NCBI RefSeq assembly: GCF_905115235.1
Contig: NC_051851.1
Coordinates: forward strand, 115,576,868-115,640,867
Origin: Hermetia illucens
Taxonomy: Eukaryota > Arthropoda > Insecta > Diptera > Stratiomyidae
DNA: 64,000 nucleotides
Reading direction: 5' to 3'
Part shown: piece after piece, positions 23,600 through 36,046 of the stretch
Position numbering within the stretch: position 1 is the first letter of the stretch
Layout: each line of letters begins with the position of its first letter
Notes under the pieces: generated by a model
Databases searched by the model: none
Seen by the model: the letters and a program-made list of their open reading frames with translations, nothing else
Told to the model about the DNA's origin: nothing
Made by a program: the position numbers and the translations under genes

Positions 23600-26500
23600 T
23601 TTATTAACATATCTGTACACGTGTCCAAGGAGAAACCCAGAAAGGAAAAGAAAAGGACATCGGGTGGTAAGCCTACCGACGTCCTCGAAGAAATCACGAA
23701 GCCATAGAGACTGGCAGAATCGAACAGGGAAGTGGACCTGCTTCCCACAGAAGAGGAGAACCCTTCTAGAACTCAATCCGGACATGGAAACGGAAGGAAG
23801 TGCCATATCGGGGGAAGAGAATAATGCTCCAACATTGGAGAAGAGCTCCAAGCACTAACGAAGCCGATGTCCAGCACCAAAATAGCCCACCATGCAAAGA
23901 ATGCATCTACAGTAATTGCAAGGGCAAGCTCCAAGGATAATATTGGAATAATGCTGGCTCAAAAACCCTGGGTGTACCGGGGCTAGATTCGCAGCCTACA
24001 AGGAGGATGTATGCAGATAATTTGGGATTCCTCTTTTGAAAAACCAAAATTAAAATACATATATCTTTCAAAGTTTCTAGCTGGAGACCTCGTCCAAGTC
24101 GCACTGAAAGCCGGGGGAAAGAATTCAAGCGGCAGTCGTGGTACCCTAGTACTTCCCAAGAGACGACATTCGGATCCCATCGAAATTACTTGTTAGATTG
24201 ACAAAGTTCTGGGAGAGTCGCTAACACTTTTTCTCGGCTACAATGCCAACGCCCACCATGAGGTTTGGGGAAGTAGCTACATCAACAGGTGAGTACCTTT
24301 TGGAATTCATATTCAGTACGAAGGGAACACACCAGCATTCGTGACCAGCACCAGACAAGAGATACTCGACATAACTCTAGGGAACACTCTGATGAGTGGC
24401 TAGGCCAAGAATTGGAGAGCATTGCATGAGCCCTCTATGTCGGATCAAAAAATAATCATACTCGTCATTGAAGGCAACTCGAAAGTAGATAGAATAATAA
24501 GGAATCCCAGGATAACAGGCTCCTACATAAAACACATGAGTAACGATACATCAGGAGCGAAATAGACCTATATACAATGGTGGAGGGGTTCAACAGAGTC
24601 GGTCATTATGCATATGAGGCCAGCTGTCCAGCTAAAACAGTTAAGTCACCAAGGGATGTACCCTTTTGGAATAGGAACCTAACCAGAATGACAGTAGTAG
24701 TACGAAAACTCTTCAAACTCTTCAACCGGACGAAACAAACCGGGGATTGGCCGAGGTACAAAAACGTACTGACTGCGAAGGGATTGAAAGAACCACAGAA
24801 GCAACCAGGCTATACAAAGCTATAGCCAAAGGCGGGGCAATATCGTCTGTCTGTCCTGAGAAAAAGGATGGAACATTTACCAAGAATGAAGAGGACAGAG
24901 TATCACTGCTTCTCAGAACTCATTTCCCGGAGTCCCACCCCACGGCGACAACATTCTGCCTGACACTTCAATAATGAATAAAACGTGAAGAAAAGAAAAC
25001 TAGAAACTAGCAAAAGAAGTATGCTCGGAAGCTAAGGTACGGTGAGCAGTTGGAACTTTTAAACCACTCACCCGTAGTGGATGGTATCTTCCCAGCATTA
25101 ATTCAGAGAGGCCTAGAAATCATCTTAAAATCTCTTCTAAGGGTGGTAAGGGGCAGCATAGGATCCTCTTCACCGTAAATCATTCAAAGCAATTTGACTA
25201 ACATCGTTCGTATTCAAAACGGTGGAGAAAGTCATAGACAACTATATTAGAACGTCGTATTGCGTAATCCCTACAATACCGTTACTGGGCAGGACGATCA
25301 ACTGAAACATTGTAAAGTGTAATCCTCTACATCACTGTCAACCCGCTTACCGGGCAGGACGGTCAATTGAAACTGCTCTATATCAGCTGACAGATGTATT
25401 ACGGGATGCCATAGAGACAAAAGAAATAGCACTGTGTGCGTTTTCGGATATCGAAAGAGCATTCGACAACACATCGCACACAGAGATACAAGATGCCCTG
25501 ATCCGCAAGAGAGTGGGAAACACCCTGGCATTCTGGATGGGCAAAATGCTAGAAAGCAGGCAAATAGAAATATCGACAGGTACAAATTCTATTGTCATGA
25601 AGACTACTCAAGGTTGTCCATAGGGCGGGGTTATATTGCCGCTTATGTGGAGTGTGGTAGTGGACGAAATCCTGGAAGTACTAATAAATACTGGAATACA
25701 AGTTCAGGGTTACGCGGACAACATTGTTTTAATCTGTAGGGGCAAATATGAAGATACCCTAATGGTTACTAGTGCCTGGTGCACGAAGGTGGGACTGCGG
25801 ATCAATCCAGCCAAAAACGCCCTAGTACCATTCACTAAGGGGAGTAAGCTTGATTACCTTAAAGCCATAAGATTACATGATATGAAGGCGAAACGAGAAA
25901 CAGAGATATATACTGCAATAGTAAGGCCAATGATTACCTATGAAGCGGTATTCTGGGCAGAAGGAACCGAACTCAGCACACAAGCTCCAAAGGCTGGCTT
26001 GCGTGTGTATCAGTGGGGCAATGAGAACATGCCCAACGTCATCCCTGCAGGTCCTTCTGGGATTAACCACTCTCCAGCTGCCCATACAGATGCAGACAAG
26101 GAGGGCAATAATCTGGATGGCCGGCAGTATCAGTGAGGCGGGGAGCTGCCTAAATCGAAGGAAGACTCACTTTCATAAGAAGTTTAAAGCACGTTGGAAT
26201 AACAAGGCAAACTGGGAGAACGTGGCCGCGACATACGGCTTAGACCAGCAACTGATTACTTGGTACACTGACAGATCCCTCACAGCAGAGGGAGCGGGTG
26301 TCGGTGTCATTGGTCCAAGGGAAATGTACTTCGAGCCAATGGGCAGGTACACTAGCATATTCCAGGCGGAAATATACGCCATAGACAGATGTGCCTCCTG
26401 TAATCTTCAAAGCAGCTACAGGGGCAGAACATTGTTATTCTCACCGATAGCCAAGCAGCGATTAATGCACTTAGGTCAAACCAGGTAAACTCTAAACTGG

Positions 26501-27240
26501 TATGGAAATGCCTTGAGAGAATGAATACACTCGGCTTTTAATTGTCCACTAGTCCTTCCAATGCTCCGCCGCACAACTCCGGCGGAGGCGAATTGCCGCT
26601 ACTCGAAATCCTTATGGGAATGATTGAACGGAACAACTCCTATGTTGCCTCGATAATCGATGTAATGCTGCAAATCTCTCGAAGAGGCGAATTTTCGCTA
26701 CTCGAAATCCGTCCTTTAAAGTCTGGATACTCTGGGTTCCAGGCTATGCTGGGTTAGGAAACAACGAGCGGACGAACTAGCCAAGAAGAAAGCAGAGACG
26801 CCTTTACACGGACCAGAACCTTTCTGTGGAATCGGAAACGGTTTCATGGCTATGACACTAAGAAATGAAGACGAACGGTTGAGGGAACTATACTAGGCGG
26901 GCCTACCAGGGATGGAGCAGTCCAGGGTGCTTATTGGGAGATACGAACCCATGCGCACAAAAGGTTGCTTAAACCTCACCGAAAACAACCTTCGAAGCTA
27001 AGGATATCTACGGACACTGCCTGCAGGTTTTGTGCGAAGTGTGATGAAATCTCTATACACGTCCTGGGAGAGTGTCCGACACTTGTGCAAAGTAGGTCGA
27101 GGCATCTGGGAGAACACTTAATACCAGATGGAAAGTTGAAAGATCTGGAAGTAGGGAATATACTGAAGTTCCAGACGGTTATAGGCTTGCTTGAAATACT
27201 ATGATTAATAAGTAGACTATAACTAGTAAAAGGGGCGCAA
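23600..27240 (+). mobile_element. LOA/I-like LINE with RNase H, copy 1
   Basis: This is a long decayed ORF2. The endonuclease start is at 23870-24010 (IMLAQKPWVYRG, then GGCMQI). The RT has LCAFSDIERAFDNTSHTEI (motif A, 25430-25490), TTQGCP (motif B, 25605) and VQGYADNIVLICRG (25700-25745, YADD changed to YADN). The thumb follows with MITYEAVFWAEG (25930-25965). RNase H-like blocks come next (TDRSLTAEGAGVGVIGPREM at 26268-26330, VILTDSQAAINALRSNQVNS near 26440). A Cys-rich C-terminus CRFCAKCDEISIHVLGECP closes the ORF (27025-27080). The RNase H plus Cys-rich tail points to the I/LOA group. Multiple frame changes make it inactive. Confidence 0.75.
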
Positions 27241-27429
27241 TAGTTCTTTAAGGACGCGGTGCGACTTTCCCTTAACAGAATAGTAATGACATACCGTGAG
27301 ATTGAGGCATCCTTGGACCAAACTACCAAATACAACAAAATACAATTTTGCATGAACACTTTGATATAAAAAAAATGCTCTCGTTAGATATCTAAAAATT
27401 TGACAATCTTCCAAAAAAGACTCGCGTCA

Positions 27430-27925
27430 CTTAGTGCAAAAAAATGCTCAAAAAATACAATCGCGGTGGTGGATCAAACAAAACAACAATCGACTGAATG
27501 GGGCTTCCAAGATGAAAAAAATTCAACAAAAGTTACTTGAGCAAGGAGCACTGCCCTGCAAATAGTCGCCTGTTTTTTCGGAAAGCTGGACATGTGGCTA
27601 CAGTGCCGTCAACGAATCATAAGACCGTCAACGAATCGTAAGATCGTCAATTCCGAATGACACACAACCATTTATTTGCCCGAAGTGTTTGATCAAATAA
27701 GAAAAAATAAGCGCATTCGAAGAATAATTCTTCATCATGAAAATGCGAGCTCTACCACATCCCATGAAGTAACTGAATATTTGACCAGTCAAAACATTGA
27801 ATTAATGGGTCTTCCAGTGTACACTGCTGACTTACAACCCAATGGCTTCTTTGTATTCTACGTGGTCAACGTCCGAAGAAGCAGTTGAAACGCTCAACAA
27901 GCATGTTTTTATAAACCTCTTTCTG
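27430..27925 (+). mobile_element. mariner transposase relic
   Basis: Broken frames follow a mariner transposase. They run WGFQDEKNSTKV (27500-27535), ACFFGKLDMWL (27570-27605), then MPEVFDQIRKNKRIRRIILH (27676-27735) and HENASSTTSHEVTEYL (27736-27783). The end is LPVYTADLQPNGFFVF (27812-27860), the mariner block that normally reads PYSPDLAPNDFFLFP. The following EEAVETLNKHVF (27870-27905) also fits. N-terminal helix-turn-helix sequence and inverted repeats are not seen. It lies between LOA copies 1 and 2. Confidence 0.75.
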
Positions 27926-28089
27926 CCCAACCGCATCTCTGTAGGTTCTTTCAGGATTGACCAGCTCTCCATCTGCACATACAGATGCAGGCAAAGAGGG
28001 TTACCTTCGGAATTCCAGGACTACCCGTGAGGGAGGTACCTAAATCGAAGGAAAATTTTTATCCTTTCTAGGTGACATCCCGAATTACT

Positions 28090-29412
28090 GATCATCATCA
28101 TCATCAACGGCGCAACAACCGGTATCCGGTCTAGGCCTGCCGTAATAAGGAACTCCAGACACCCCGGTTTTGCGCCGAGGTCCACCAATTCGATATCCCT
28201 AAAAGCTGTCTGGCGTCCTGACCTACGCCATCGCTCCATCTTAAGCAGGGTCTGCCTCGCCTTCCTTTTCTACCATAGATATTGCCCTTATAGGCTTTCC
28301 GGGTGGGATCATCCTCATCCATACGGATTAAGTAACCCGCCCACCGTAACCTATTGAGCCGGATTTTATCCACAACCGGACGGTCATGGTATTGCTCATA
28401 GATTTCGTCATTGTGTAGGCTACGGAATCGCCCATCCTCATGTAGGGGGCCAAAAATTCTTTAGAGGATTCTTCTCTCGAACGCGGCCAAGAGTTCGCAA
28501 TTTTTCTTGCTAAGAACCCAAGTTTCCGAGGAATACATGAGGACTGGCAAGATCGTCGCCTTGTACAGTAAGAGCTTTGACCCTATGGTGAGACGTTTCG
28601 AACGGAACAGTTTTTGTAAGCTGAAATAGGTTCTGTTGGCTGACAATAACTGTGCGCGGATTTCATCATCGTAGCTGTTGTCGGTTGTGATTTTCGACAA
28701 TAGATAGGAGAAATTATCGACGGTCTCAAAGTCTCTATCTTTATTCTTTCCGTTTGACCAGTGCGGTTTGATGTTGTTGGTTGGTTGGTTTTTGGTGCTG
28801 ACGTTGCCACCATATACTTTGTCTTGCCTTCATTGATGTGCAGCCCAAGAGCTCGCGCCGCCTGCTCGATCTAAATGAAGGCAGTTGTATGTCTCGGGTC
28901 GTTCTTCCCATCATGTCGATTCCGCCAGCATAGGCCAGTAATTGGGTAGACTAAAAGAGGATCGTACCTCTTGCATTTACCTCAGCATCACGAATCACTT
29001 TCTCGAGACCTAGGTAAAAGAGGACCCATGATAGGACATCCCCTTGTCGTAGACCGTTGTTGATGTCGAGTGGTCTTGAGAGTGATCCTGCTTCTTTTAT
29101 TTGGCCTCGACTGGCTATGCTATCATAGGCGGCTTTAAAGTCAATGAAGAGATGGTGCATTCCAACAGTTTTTCCATCGCTTGCCGCACAGAGAAAATCT
29201 GATCTGTTGCTGATTTGCCTGGAGTGAAGCCTCTTTGGTATGGGTCAATGATATTCTGGGCGTATGGGGCTATCCGGCCTAGCAAGATAGCGGAGAATAT
29301 CTTATAGATGGTACTCAGCAACGTGATACCTCTATTATTGCTGCACTGTGTGATATCTCCCTTTTTATGTATGAGACAGATATTGCCTACTGATACCAAG
29401 GGATAATTTCGA
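28090..29412 (-). mobile_element. Family A LINE nested in LOA copy 2
   Basis: The minus-strand RT and C-terminus start at the (ATC)n/GGCGCAACAACCGG end at 28093. C-terminal blocks are clear: IRLNRLRWAGYLIRMDEDD (28310-28370), TYFSLQKLFRSKRLTIGSKL (28570-28630) and MYSSETWVLSKKNCE. RT blocks follow at 29000-29400, including RQGDVLSWVLFYLGLEKVI and IFSAILLGRIAPYAQNIID. The catalytic LLAYAG..-type stretch near 28935 is altered. Flanks belong to the LOA copy on both sides, which shows insertion order. Confidence 0.8.
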
Positions 29413-29540
29413 TAAGAATTTTGAAACACGTTGGATCACCAGGTCAAACTGGAAGAGGGTGGTATTGGCATACGACTTAAACCAACTTATTACCTGGTAC
29501 AGATCTTTTACGGCAGAGAGAGCAGCACTGGGCTCAAGAA

Positions 29541-30300
29541 CTGGCAATTTTTCTTGCTAAGAACCCAAGTCCCGAAGGAATACATGAGGACTGGCAAGAT
29601 CGTCGCCTTGCACAGTAAGAGCTTTGACCCTATAGTCAGACGCTTGGAGCGAAACCAACAACCGTGCGTGAATTTCATTGCCATAGCTGTTGTCTGTTGT
29701 GATTTTCGACAATAGGTAGGAGACGTTATCAACGATCTCAAAGTTGTAGTCTCCTATCTTTATTATTCTCGTTTGACCAGTGCGATTTGATGTTGTTGGT
29801 TGGATGGTTTTTGGTGCTGATGTTGGCACGTTTCGTTTTCCATTCATTAATGTGCGACCCAGAATCTCGCGCCATCTGTTCGATCTAAATGAAGACACTC
29901 TGTACGCCTCGGGACGTTCGATATCGTCAGCATAAGCCAGTAGTTGGGTGGTCTTAAACAAGATGGTGCCTCTCGCATTTACCTCAGAATCACGGACCAC
30001 ATTTTTCAAGATCTGGTGCACGATAGGACATCTGCTTGTTTAAGACCGTTGTTGATATTGACATGACATGGCGACGCTATAGGCGGCCTTGAAGTCGATG
30101 AAAACATGGTGCAACTGATGGCCATATTCCAACAGCTTTTTCATCGTTTGCCGCAAAGAGAAAATCTGATCTGTTGCTGATTTGCCTGGAACGAAGCCTC
30201 TTTGGTACGGCTCAATGATGTTTTGAGCCTATGGGGCTGTCCGACCTAGCAATATAGCGGAGAAAGATGGTACTCACCAATCTGATGCCTCTATGGATAT
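29541..30300 (-). mobile_element. Second family A piece nested in LOA copy 2
   Basis: The minus strand runs from SFGTWVLSKKNCQF (29541-29600) through YNFEIVDNVSYLLSKITTDN (29700-29760) and a QLLAYADDIERPEAYRV stretch (29920-29960) to RT blocks near 30250. It lacks the family's (GAT)n 3' end, so the insertion lost its 3' part or the junction is secondary. Distinct copy from 28090-29412, since the two overlap in content. Confidence 0.7.
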
Positions 30301-31045
30301 GATCTATGGCTGGGATCATTGGTCCAAGGAAAACACATTTTGAAATATACGCCATAGACAGATGTGCCCCCTTCACCCTCGAAAGGAACTTCTCGGAAGG
30401 AACTATAGGGAGCAGAACATTGCTATTCTAACAATCAAAAGGCTCTTAAGGCACTTAAGCCCTACCAGGTAAATTCCAAACTGGTTTGGGAATGCCTTAA
30501 CAGACGGAACATGCTCGGCTCGTACAATAAGGACTGGATACTCTGGGTTCCAGGCCGCATTGGGTTAGAAGGTAATGACGCAACGGACGAGCAGGCCAGG
30601 AAAGGAACAGTAATGGCACTATATGGGCCAGAGCCATTCTGTGTAGTCGGAAATGGGTTCATGGCAACGACTTTGAAAAAGGTGGCGAATTTACCAGGAA
30701 TAGAACAGTCCAGGGTGTTCATGGGGGGATACGAACCCAAGCGCTCCAAGATTGTTTAAATCTCACCAAGAAGAACCTACGAATCATAATGGCAATACTC
30801 ACTGGTTAATACATGCTAAACTGTCGCTTAAGGTAGCTAGGAGTATCTATGGACAGTATCTGTAAATTCTGTGTGAAAAGTGATGAAACCTCCACACACG
30901 TTCTGGGACAATGTCTGGTACTTGGGCAAATTAGGTTCTGGCATGTGGGAGCATACATAATACCAGGTGTACTATAACCAGTAAGCGCACACAATAGTTC
31001 TTTTAGGACCCAATGCCACATCCCTTGACGATACTATTATTATTA

Positions 31046-31880
31046 CTCGAAAACTTCTAGCTTCCGGCGATATTTGCCTACGATGTCATCGGGGTATCCC
31101 AGCCAGCCTGATATTATTTCGCACAGAGCACTTCGTCAACGTAGTCGTGTTGATTGTAATCGTGTCCATTATCCCAGGACAGCCGATGAGAATATCACCA
31201 CAAAAACATGACGCAAAACAAGTTCCCGGGAAGTCCTGGAGCAGGCTGGAACATATTTTTAAAAATCGACAACGGCAGTATGTAAATGTGCTTTGCGCGC
31301 TACGCCCCATTTAGGGGTGGAAAGCTATCAAATATAACGGTTTAGTAGCAATGAGTTTTACTCCGTGAATTAACTTCTGAGCTTCATTACAGACTGGTAG
31401 GAGTTACTTGCCGGGCAGTGGAGTGCACCTGGTTCACACAGGTTCACAGGCTATTGCCTGAATATACCAACCCAAATGATGTGAATTTTCAAATTAGCGA
31501 GAAAAAGCAAACATACAAATGAGGCAGAATTATAAGAAGAGAACCATTATATGCGGGAAACCATTTTAATTTCGACTCAATCACTAGCGCGGGTTTAATG
31601 TCCTACAAGGAAACCAACGTGACACTGAAATCGGCGTCGTCCTTCGCCATAAATGCAATTGTGAAAGAGACCGTGCAGTTTACTTACAATCAGTTTTCCG
31701 AGAAGTACCCGTCCGGTCATCTAAACGTGCCTTATAAGGAGGAATTCCCGCTTTCTTGAAAATCCGCGCCTCGAGTCCACACAGTCTCCACAACAACTTT
31801 GAGGTTAGTCGTAAACACAAGCTGACACTTGCCGAATCAGCTGTTGCGCGAATGCAAAAACAAACTTCAGCTTGAAATAT
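31046..31880. other. Intergenic sequence beyond LSm4
   Basis: No recognised gene. A minus-strand frame at 31680-31919 ends near a GTAAGT donor-like site and could be a noncoding or coding exon of a neighbouring gene, but nothing confirms it. Confidence 0.35.
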
Positions 31881-31886
31881 TTTATT
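31881..31886 (-). terminator. LSm4 polyadenylation signal
   Basis: AATAAA on the minus strand, about 110 bp after the LSm4 stop codon. Confidence 0.65.
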
Positions 31887-31994
31887 AAATAGTCGGAATA
31901 ACATACTAAGCTCAATCACATTGAATCAGAACTTGCTTAAAATAGAATTCAACACTTTACAAGCCATTCATACAGGGGGGTCGGAGCAGGCGAA

Positions 31995-32632
31995 TCATTT
32001 GATCTTGTTTCCCTGGGCAAGGGGTCGGTTGCCTTGCGAGGACGCCCGTCCGGCGCCTCCGCCGCGGTTGGCGAAGGTGTTCCTGCCTCCAGATCGACCC
32101 CGCTGGTTTTGTCCACCGCCGCCAACCCCTCCGCGGGGCTTCATTTCCGCACGGTTCCGTGACTTCACTTGGGCGTCCTCCTTAACCATGTCGATCACTT
32201 CGTCCGGGATGCGGAGGTACTTTATCGTGCTCCCACGGATATAGCACTCTGGCATTCGCCAGAAACGGTCTCCGTCCTAGGAGGGAAATAAATTCAATGT
32301 CAACTACGCCCAGATCGGAAAGATATTGCCAAGCATAATCCGTACCTTTGACGTGCAGATTACGTCCCGCAAGTTGATATTCATCCAAGTATCGCAGCTC
32401 ACCAAGTGACCGTTGTATGTCTCCCCATTTTTAAGCTCAACCAACTAAAACGATTTCGGCAACGAATGAGAGATTTGTAAACAAATGAACGCCGGTAACG
32501 GCCAGGCTATACTCACCATTGGATGGCTCTGCGCAGTCTTCAGTAGTGACAATGGTAGCTGAAATCATATTTGTCGTTTATCGAACTTAGAATTATGCAG
32601 TTTCAAGAGTTATTATTAGGCACACTCACCAT
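31995..32632 (-). CDS. LSm4: LSm4, U6 snRNA-associated Sm-like protein
   Basis: LSm4 is a subunit of the LSm1-7 ring (cytoplasmic mRNA decapping) and the LSm2-8 ring (U6 snRNA binding in the nucleus). The gene has four coding exons on the minus strand: ATG only (32630-32632), 32517-32558, 32346-32444 and 31995-32276. Every junction has GT...AG ends and the frame is open throughout, giving 141 residues. The protein starts [15 protein letters not shown]. The Sm1 motif is at residues 16-40 ([17 protein letters not shown], then WMNINL). The Sm2 motif is near 59-73 ([15 protein letters not shown]). An Arg/Gly-rich tail ([31 protein letters not shown]) typical of LSm4 follows. The start codon sits alone on the first coding exon, followed at once by GTGAGT. 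It lies head to head with TfIIB. Confidence 0.95.
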
Positions 32633-33171
32633 TTTGCCAATTATTTAATCCACGCAGAATTGGTTAACTTCTCGTCCTGTCAGTTAAACGAAAACAATAT
32701 GACCATGACAGTTTCGAAATTCCACTTTCGAATGCATATTGATGGCAACACCACTTGAATACATACAGTGCTAGCAGGTAGATGGCGACCACGCTTTGAT
32801 AGCATTAACTTAAAAGAAACTCCTAAAATACCCTTAAAAACCCACCCTAATGATTTATTGATTATTTTCATATAGAATTCCCAATAATAATACCAACCTC
32901 TTAACGTATTTTAGGGAAAACAGATCAGCCACTCCCCGGGTAACTCAGTCCATAACTGAACGATGGGGAGAACTCGTCAATCACCTTTCGTACTGTCAAC
33001 GCGCGTTTTCAATTCGCGACGGCGAAAACATCAAAACACAAGGAAACTTTTGTATACAAAGCGATCATTTGCATTGCTGAGACTGTGATTTATCAATAGA
33101 TTTACAGGGAACAACTACGATTAAGTGCTAGCGAGTAAATTACATCAAAGCTTCTATTAATTCTCGCGGCG
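32633..33171. promoter_or_regulatory. Shared upstream region of LSm4 and TfIIB
   Basis: These 539 bp separate the start codons of two divergently transcribed housekeeping genes and must hold both 5' UTRs and promoters. I see no convincing TATA box for either gene. No transposon sequence is recognised inside it, in contrast to the rest of the window. Confidence 0.6.
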
Positions 33172-34731
33172 ATGGCGAGCTCTTCAAGGTAATTTCGAGC
33201 GAACTCCGGGGTAAATCCACGACGCGTAAAAGATGTAGAAAATGCCGTGGGCCTTTGGGCAGCAACTGCGTGCTTCATAATGGTCACTATTGCACCAATT
33301 AAAGGTGTTTCGCTTTTATGTTGCGTAATTTGCAAACTCCCAACTGTCCAAGGTTCTCAAATCGATTGCGGGAAATGTGCTCGCCACTTCCCCCGTGAAA
33401 TCTGAGCGTCTTCATCTGATTTCCTTACGTTGCTCAATTGTAGCTTCCCAGCAGTTTCGTTTTACTTAAACATAATTACGTCACCCCTTGTAATTCTTCC
33501 ACATATTTCTGCCAAACAACTTTCTCGGGAAGTTCACTCAGACCCAACTGGGCTTACGTAAACTCCGGTGATCGGCAGATTACTGAAGCAGCGAGTGCGG
33601 CTTATAAGTGGCGACGGGCTGCAAAACCAGTCGCAGTAATAAAATGTGTTAACACCTTTTTTCCCCTCGTTTCAGACCAGACGCTTCGAACAGGGTGTGC
33701 TGTTATGCCCATCCCGAAGCCCCGCTCATCGAGGACTACAGAGCGGGAGACATGATCTGCTCCGAGTGTGGCCTTGTTGTCGGCGACCGTGTGATCGATG
33801 TCGGCTCTGAGTGGCGTACATTCAGCAACGAGAAGAACGGGGTGGATCCCTCTCGTGTGGGTGGACCAGAAAACCCCCTACTGAGCGGTGGCGATCTTTC
33901 AACAATGATTGGACCCGGGACGGGGTCTGCTTCCTTCGACTCCTTTGGAACGCCAAAATACCAGAACCGACGTACAATGAGCAGCTCAGACCGTGCCTTG
34001 ATTTCAGCATTCAAAGAAATCTCGACGATGGCGGACCGAATCAACTTGCCAAAGACCATAGTCGACCGCGCTAACAATTTGTTCAAGCAAGTGCACGACG
34101 GCAAGAACCTGAAAGGGCGTTCGAATGACGCCAAGGCGTCTGCATGCCTGTACATTGCGTGTCGCCAGGAAGGAGTGCCTCGTACCTTTAAGGAGATTTG
34201 CGCGGTCAGCAAGATCAGCAAAAAGGAGATCGGCAGATGTTTCAAGTTGACGCTGAAGGCCTTGGAGACGTCTGTCGATCTGATCACAACCGCGGACTTC
34301 ATGTCCCGTTTCTGCGCTAATTTAGGTGAGCCCCGGAACACGCAGTTCGGTATCGTGATACTCAAAGGAACGCTTTTCTTTCAGATCTGCCAAATATGGT
34401 TCAAAGAGCAGCAACACATATCGCAAAGAAGGCCGTCGAAATGGACATAGTCCCTGGACGCTCGCCGATCTCAGTTGCGGCCGCGGCTATCTACATGGCA
34501 TCACAGGTTCGTAGAGGATGTTCCCACTCCTCGAAGTAAATCTCTTACGAAATCCTTACTTTTTTGCAGGCGTCAGAACACAAACGCAGCCAGAAGGAAA
34601 TCGGAGACATCGCTGGCGTTGCGGACGTGACGATACGACAGTCGTACAAGCTCATGTACCCGCACGCGTCCAAATTATTTCCGGAAGATTTCAAGTTCAC
34701 TACGCCCATCGAGCAGCTCCCCCAGATGTAG
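33172..34731 (+). CDS. TfIIB: Transcription initiation factor IIB
   Basis: TFIIB bridges TBP on promoter DNA and RNA polymerase II and helps set the transcription start. The gene has four coding exons: 33172-33188, 33676-34325, 34385-34506 and 34570-34731. All junctions are GT...AG, and introns 2 and 3 are 59 and 63 bp. The product is 316 residues, against 315 in Drosophila. It starts [20 protein letters not shown], parallel to the Drosophila start. The zinc ribbon uses Cys15, His18, Cys34 and Cys37. The B-reader/linker ([10 protein letters not shown], about residues 50-59; then [12 protein letters not shown]) is conserved. Two cyclin-like repeats follow (about 115-200 and 215-310), including [20 protein letters not shown]. 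The 17-nt first coding exon was assigned by matching the N-terminus and the AG/GT phase. Looks fully intact. Confidence 0.96.
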
Positions 34732-34779
34732 AGCGGTCGCGGGAAACTGTAATCTTTTGCTAAAGTTCCGTTCGTTTGT

Positions 34780-34785
34780 AATAAA
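34780..34785 (+). terminator. TfIIB polyadenylation signal
   Basis: AATAAA about 50 bp after the TfIIB stop codon. Confidence 0.7.
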
Positions 34786-36040
34786 CGTTGTATGGTCGTT
34801 TCATTTCGATTTTTTCTTGTGTCGTATTAGCCCCGGCGTTTGAGTATTCCCGTTCGTAGTGCGTAAGAAAGCGACTTAATACTATTTTTTAAACCGATTA
34901 CTACTTAAGCAACCGATAGACTTTATTATTATTGTTGTAGCCTGCCAGAGATGGTTTGTAATATATTTGTGCAATTAGACGAATTTCATTATAAAATAGG
35001 CTCAAACACGCTGGCCGTCTTTCATTTGCACGCAGTTCGTGGAAGTGCGTAAGGGGACCCTCAGACTAACAACTTGGTGGCCGGACAATCTACAAACAGT
35101 CGCAGGTTGGGGAGCAAGTTCCAGTTGTTCGCTCAAGTTGCGACAGTGGCTGTAAGAATATAAAAAAATATTGGTATTTGTAGTCGGAGGCCTTGCTTGT
35201 AACATGTGTGAGCTTAGTATGGTAAAACAACAACAGCCGCTCGACATGGGGCGGAATTTAAATTTTTTATGCTTCTAGCCGTAAGACACCAGCAGGCTCC
35301 CTAGAGGCAGTTCAGCGGGTCCCCATACAGAGGGATTCAACTAAAACTAATAATCGCGATATGGTGGGTGACGGCTCCAAGGAGCGTCGTTTTGATCCCA
35401 CAAACTCCTGACCCTGACTGCTTTGAAAAGAACAAGAGAGGGGCGAATCCATCCGACTCAGGTCTTCAGAGCCAGCGTTTACGAACCTTCATCTCCCACC
35501 CTACAACTAGGGTTGGTCCCCAAATTGACTCTAACTAGAAGTGAGCAACCTCAAAAGAAATACCTGAGAGTTTCTCCCCCCACTCCGCATCTTCGACAAC
35601 GTGAATCGTAGGACACGGCGGGTCTGAGAGCATGATCTCCTGTGGGCTAAGGCTCCGTACAAACCTCTGTAGGCATTTCCACCCATTTGGTCAAAAGCAC
35701 TTACTATAGAAGACCCAAATTTTCCTAAGCCAATGATGAGCCTTCGCCGCCTGAAATCACATACTATTAAGGGCCATTTGTGTGAAGGCCATTTTTTTGC
35801 CTTTTTTTGAAAAATTATTTTGGAGGACTGGATAAAGATAGAAACGTTATTTTTTCACCATATGTTTACTGATATCTCTAGTACATGTGACCAATTTTTC
35901 AGCTTGATATCGTAACTAGTTTTCGGAATACGTGTCAATTTATGCACCCATCTCCAAAAAAAGGTGTTTTTCTGCTGCCACGCTGGAGGGCGCTGTATTT
36001 ATTTGAAGAAAAAAACTAAACGGAATTTTAATGTGGACAA
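34786..36040. other. Intergenic sequence with repeat-like noncoding DNA
   Basis: No gene is recognised. From about 35780 the sequence is poly-A/T rich and reads like the noncoding flank of a DNA transposon, possibly the Mutator-like relic that follows. Confidence 0.4.
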
Positions 36041-36046
36041 TATTCC

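Larger units (their letters stand above)
27930..31045 (+). mobile_element. LOA/I-like LINE copy 2, split by two family A pieces
   Basis: Three separated segments are collinear with copy 1. 27933-28080 corresponds to about 26044-26170. 29413-29540 corresponds to 26183-26300. 30300-31045 corresponds to the RNase H region through the 3' end. The last contains KLVWECLNRRNMLGSYN, WILWVPGRIGLEGNDATDEQ and QSRVFMGGYEPKRSK. It ends with an ACTATTATTATTACT tail near 31045. Family A sequence fills both gaps in the opposite orientation. 5'-truncated and inactive. Confidence 0.75.

Noticed and set aside
31680-31919. Minus-strand frame ending near a GTAAGT donor, next to LSm4
   Set aside because: Could be an exon of a neighbouring gene, but protein similarity and a partner exon are lacking, and it overlaps the LSm4 polyadenylation signal.
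33102-33335. 77-codon minus-strand frame upstream of TfIIB
   Set aside because: Overlaps the TfIIB first coding exon and its donor in antisense; no recognisable protein.
33736-34365. 209-codon minus-strand frame
   Set aside because: Antisense shadow of TfIIB exon 2.
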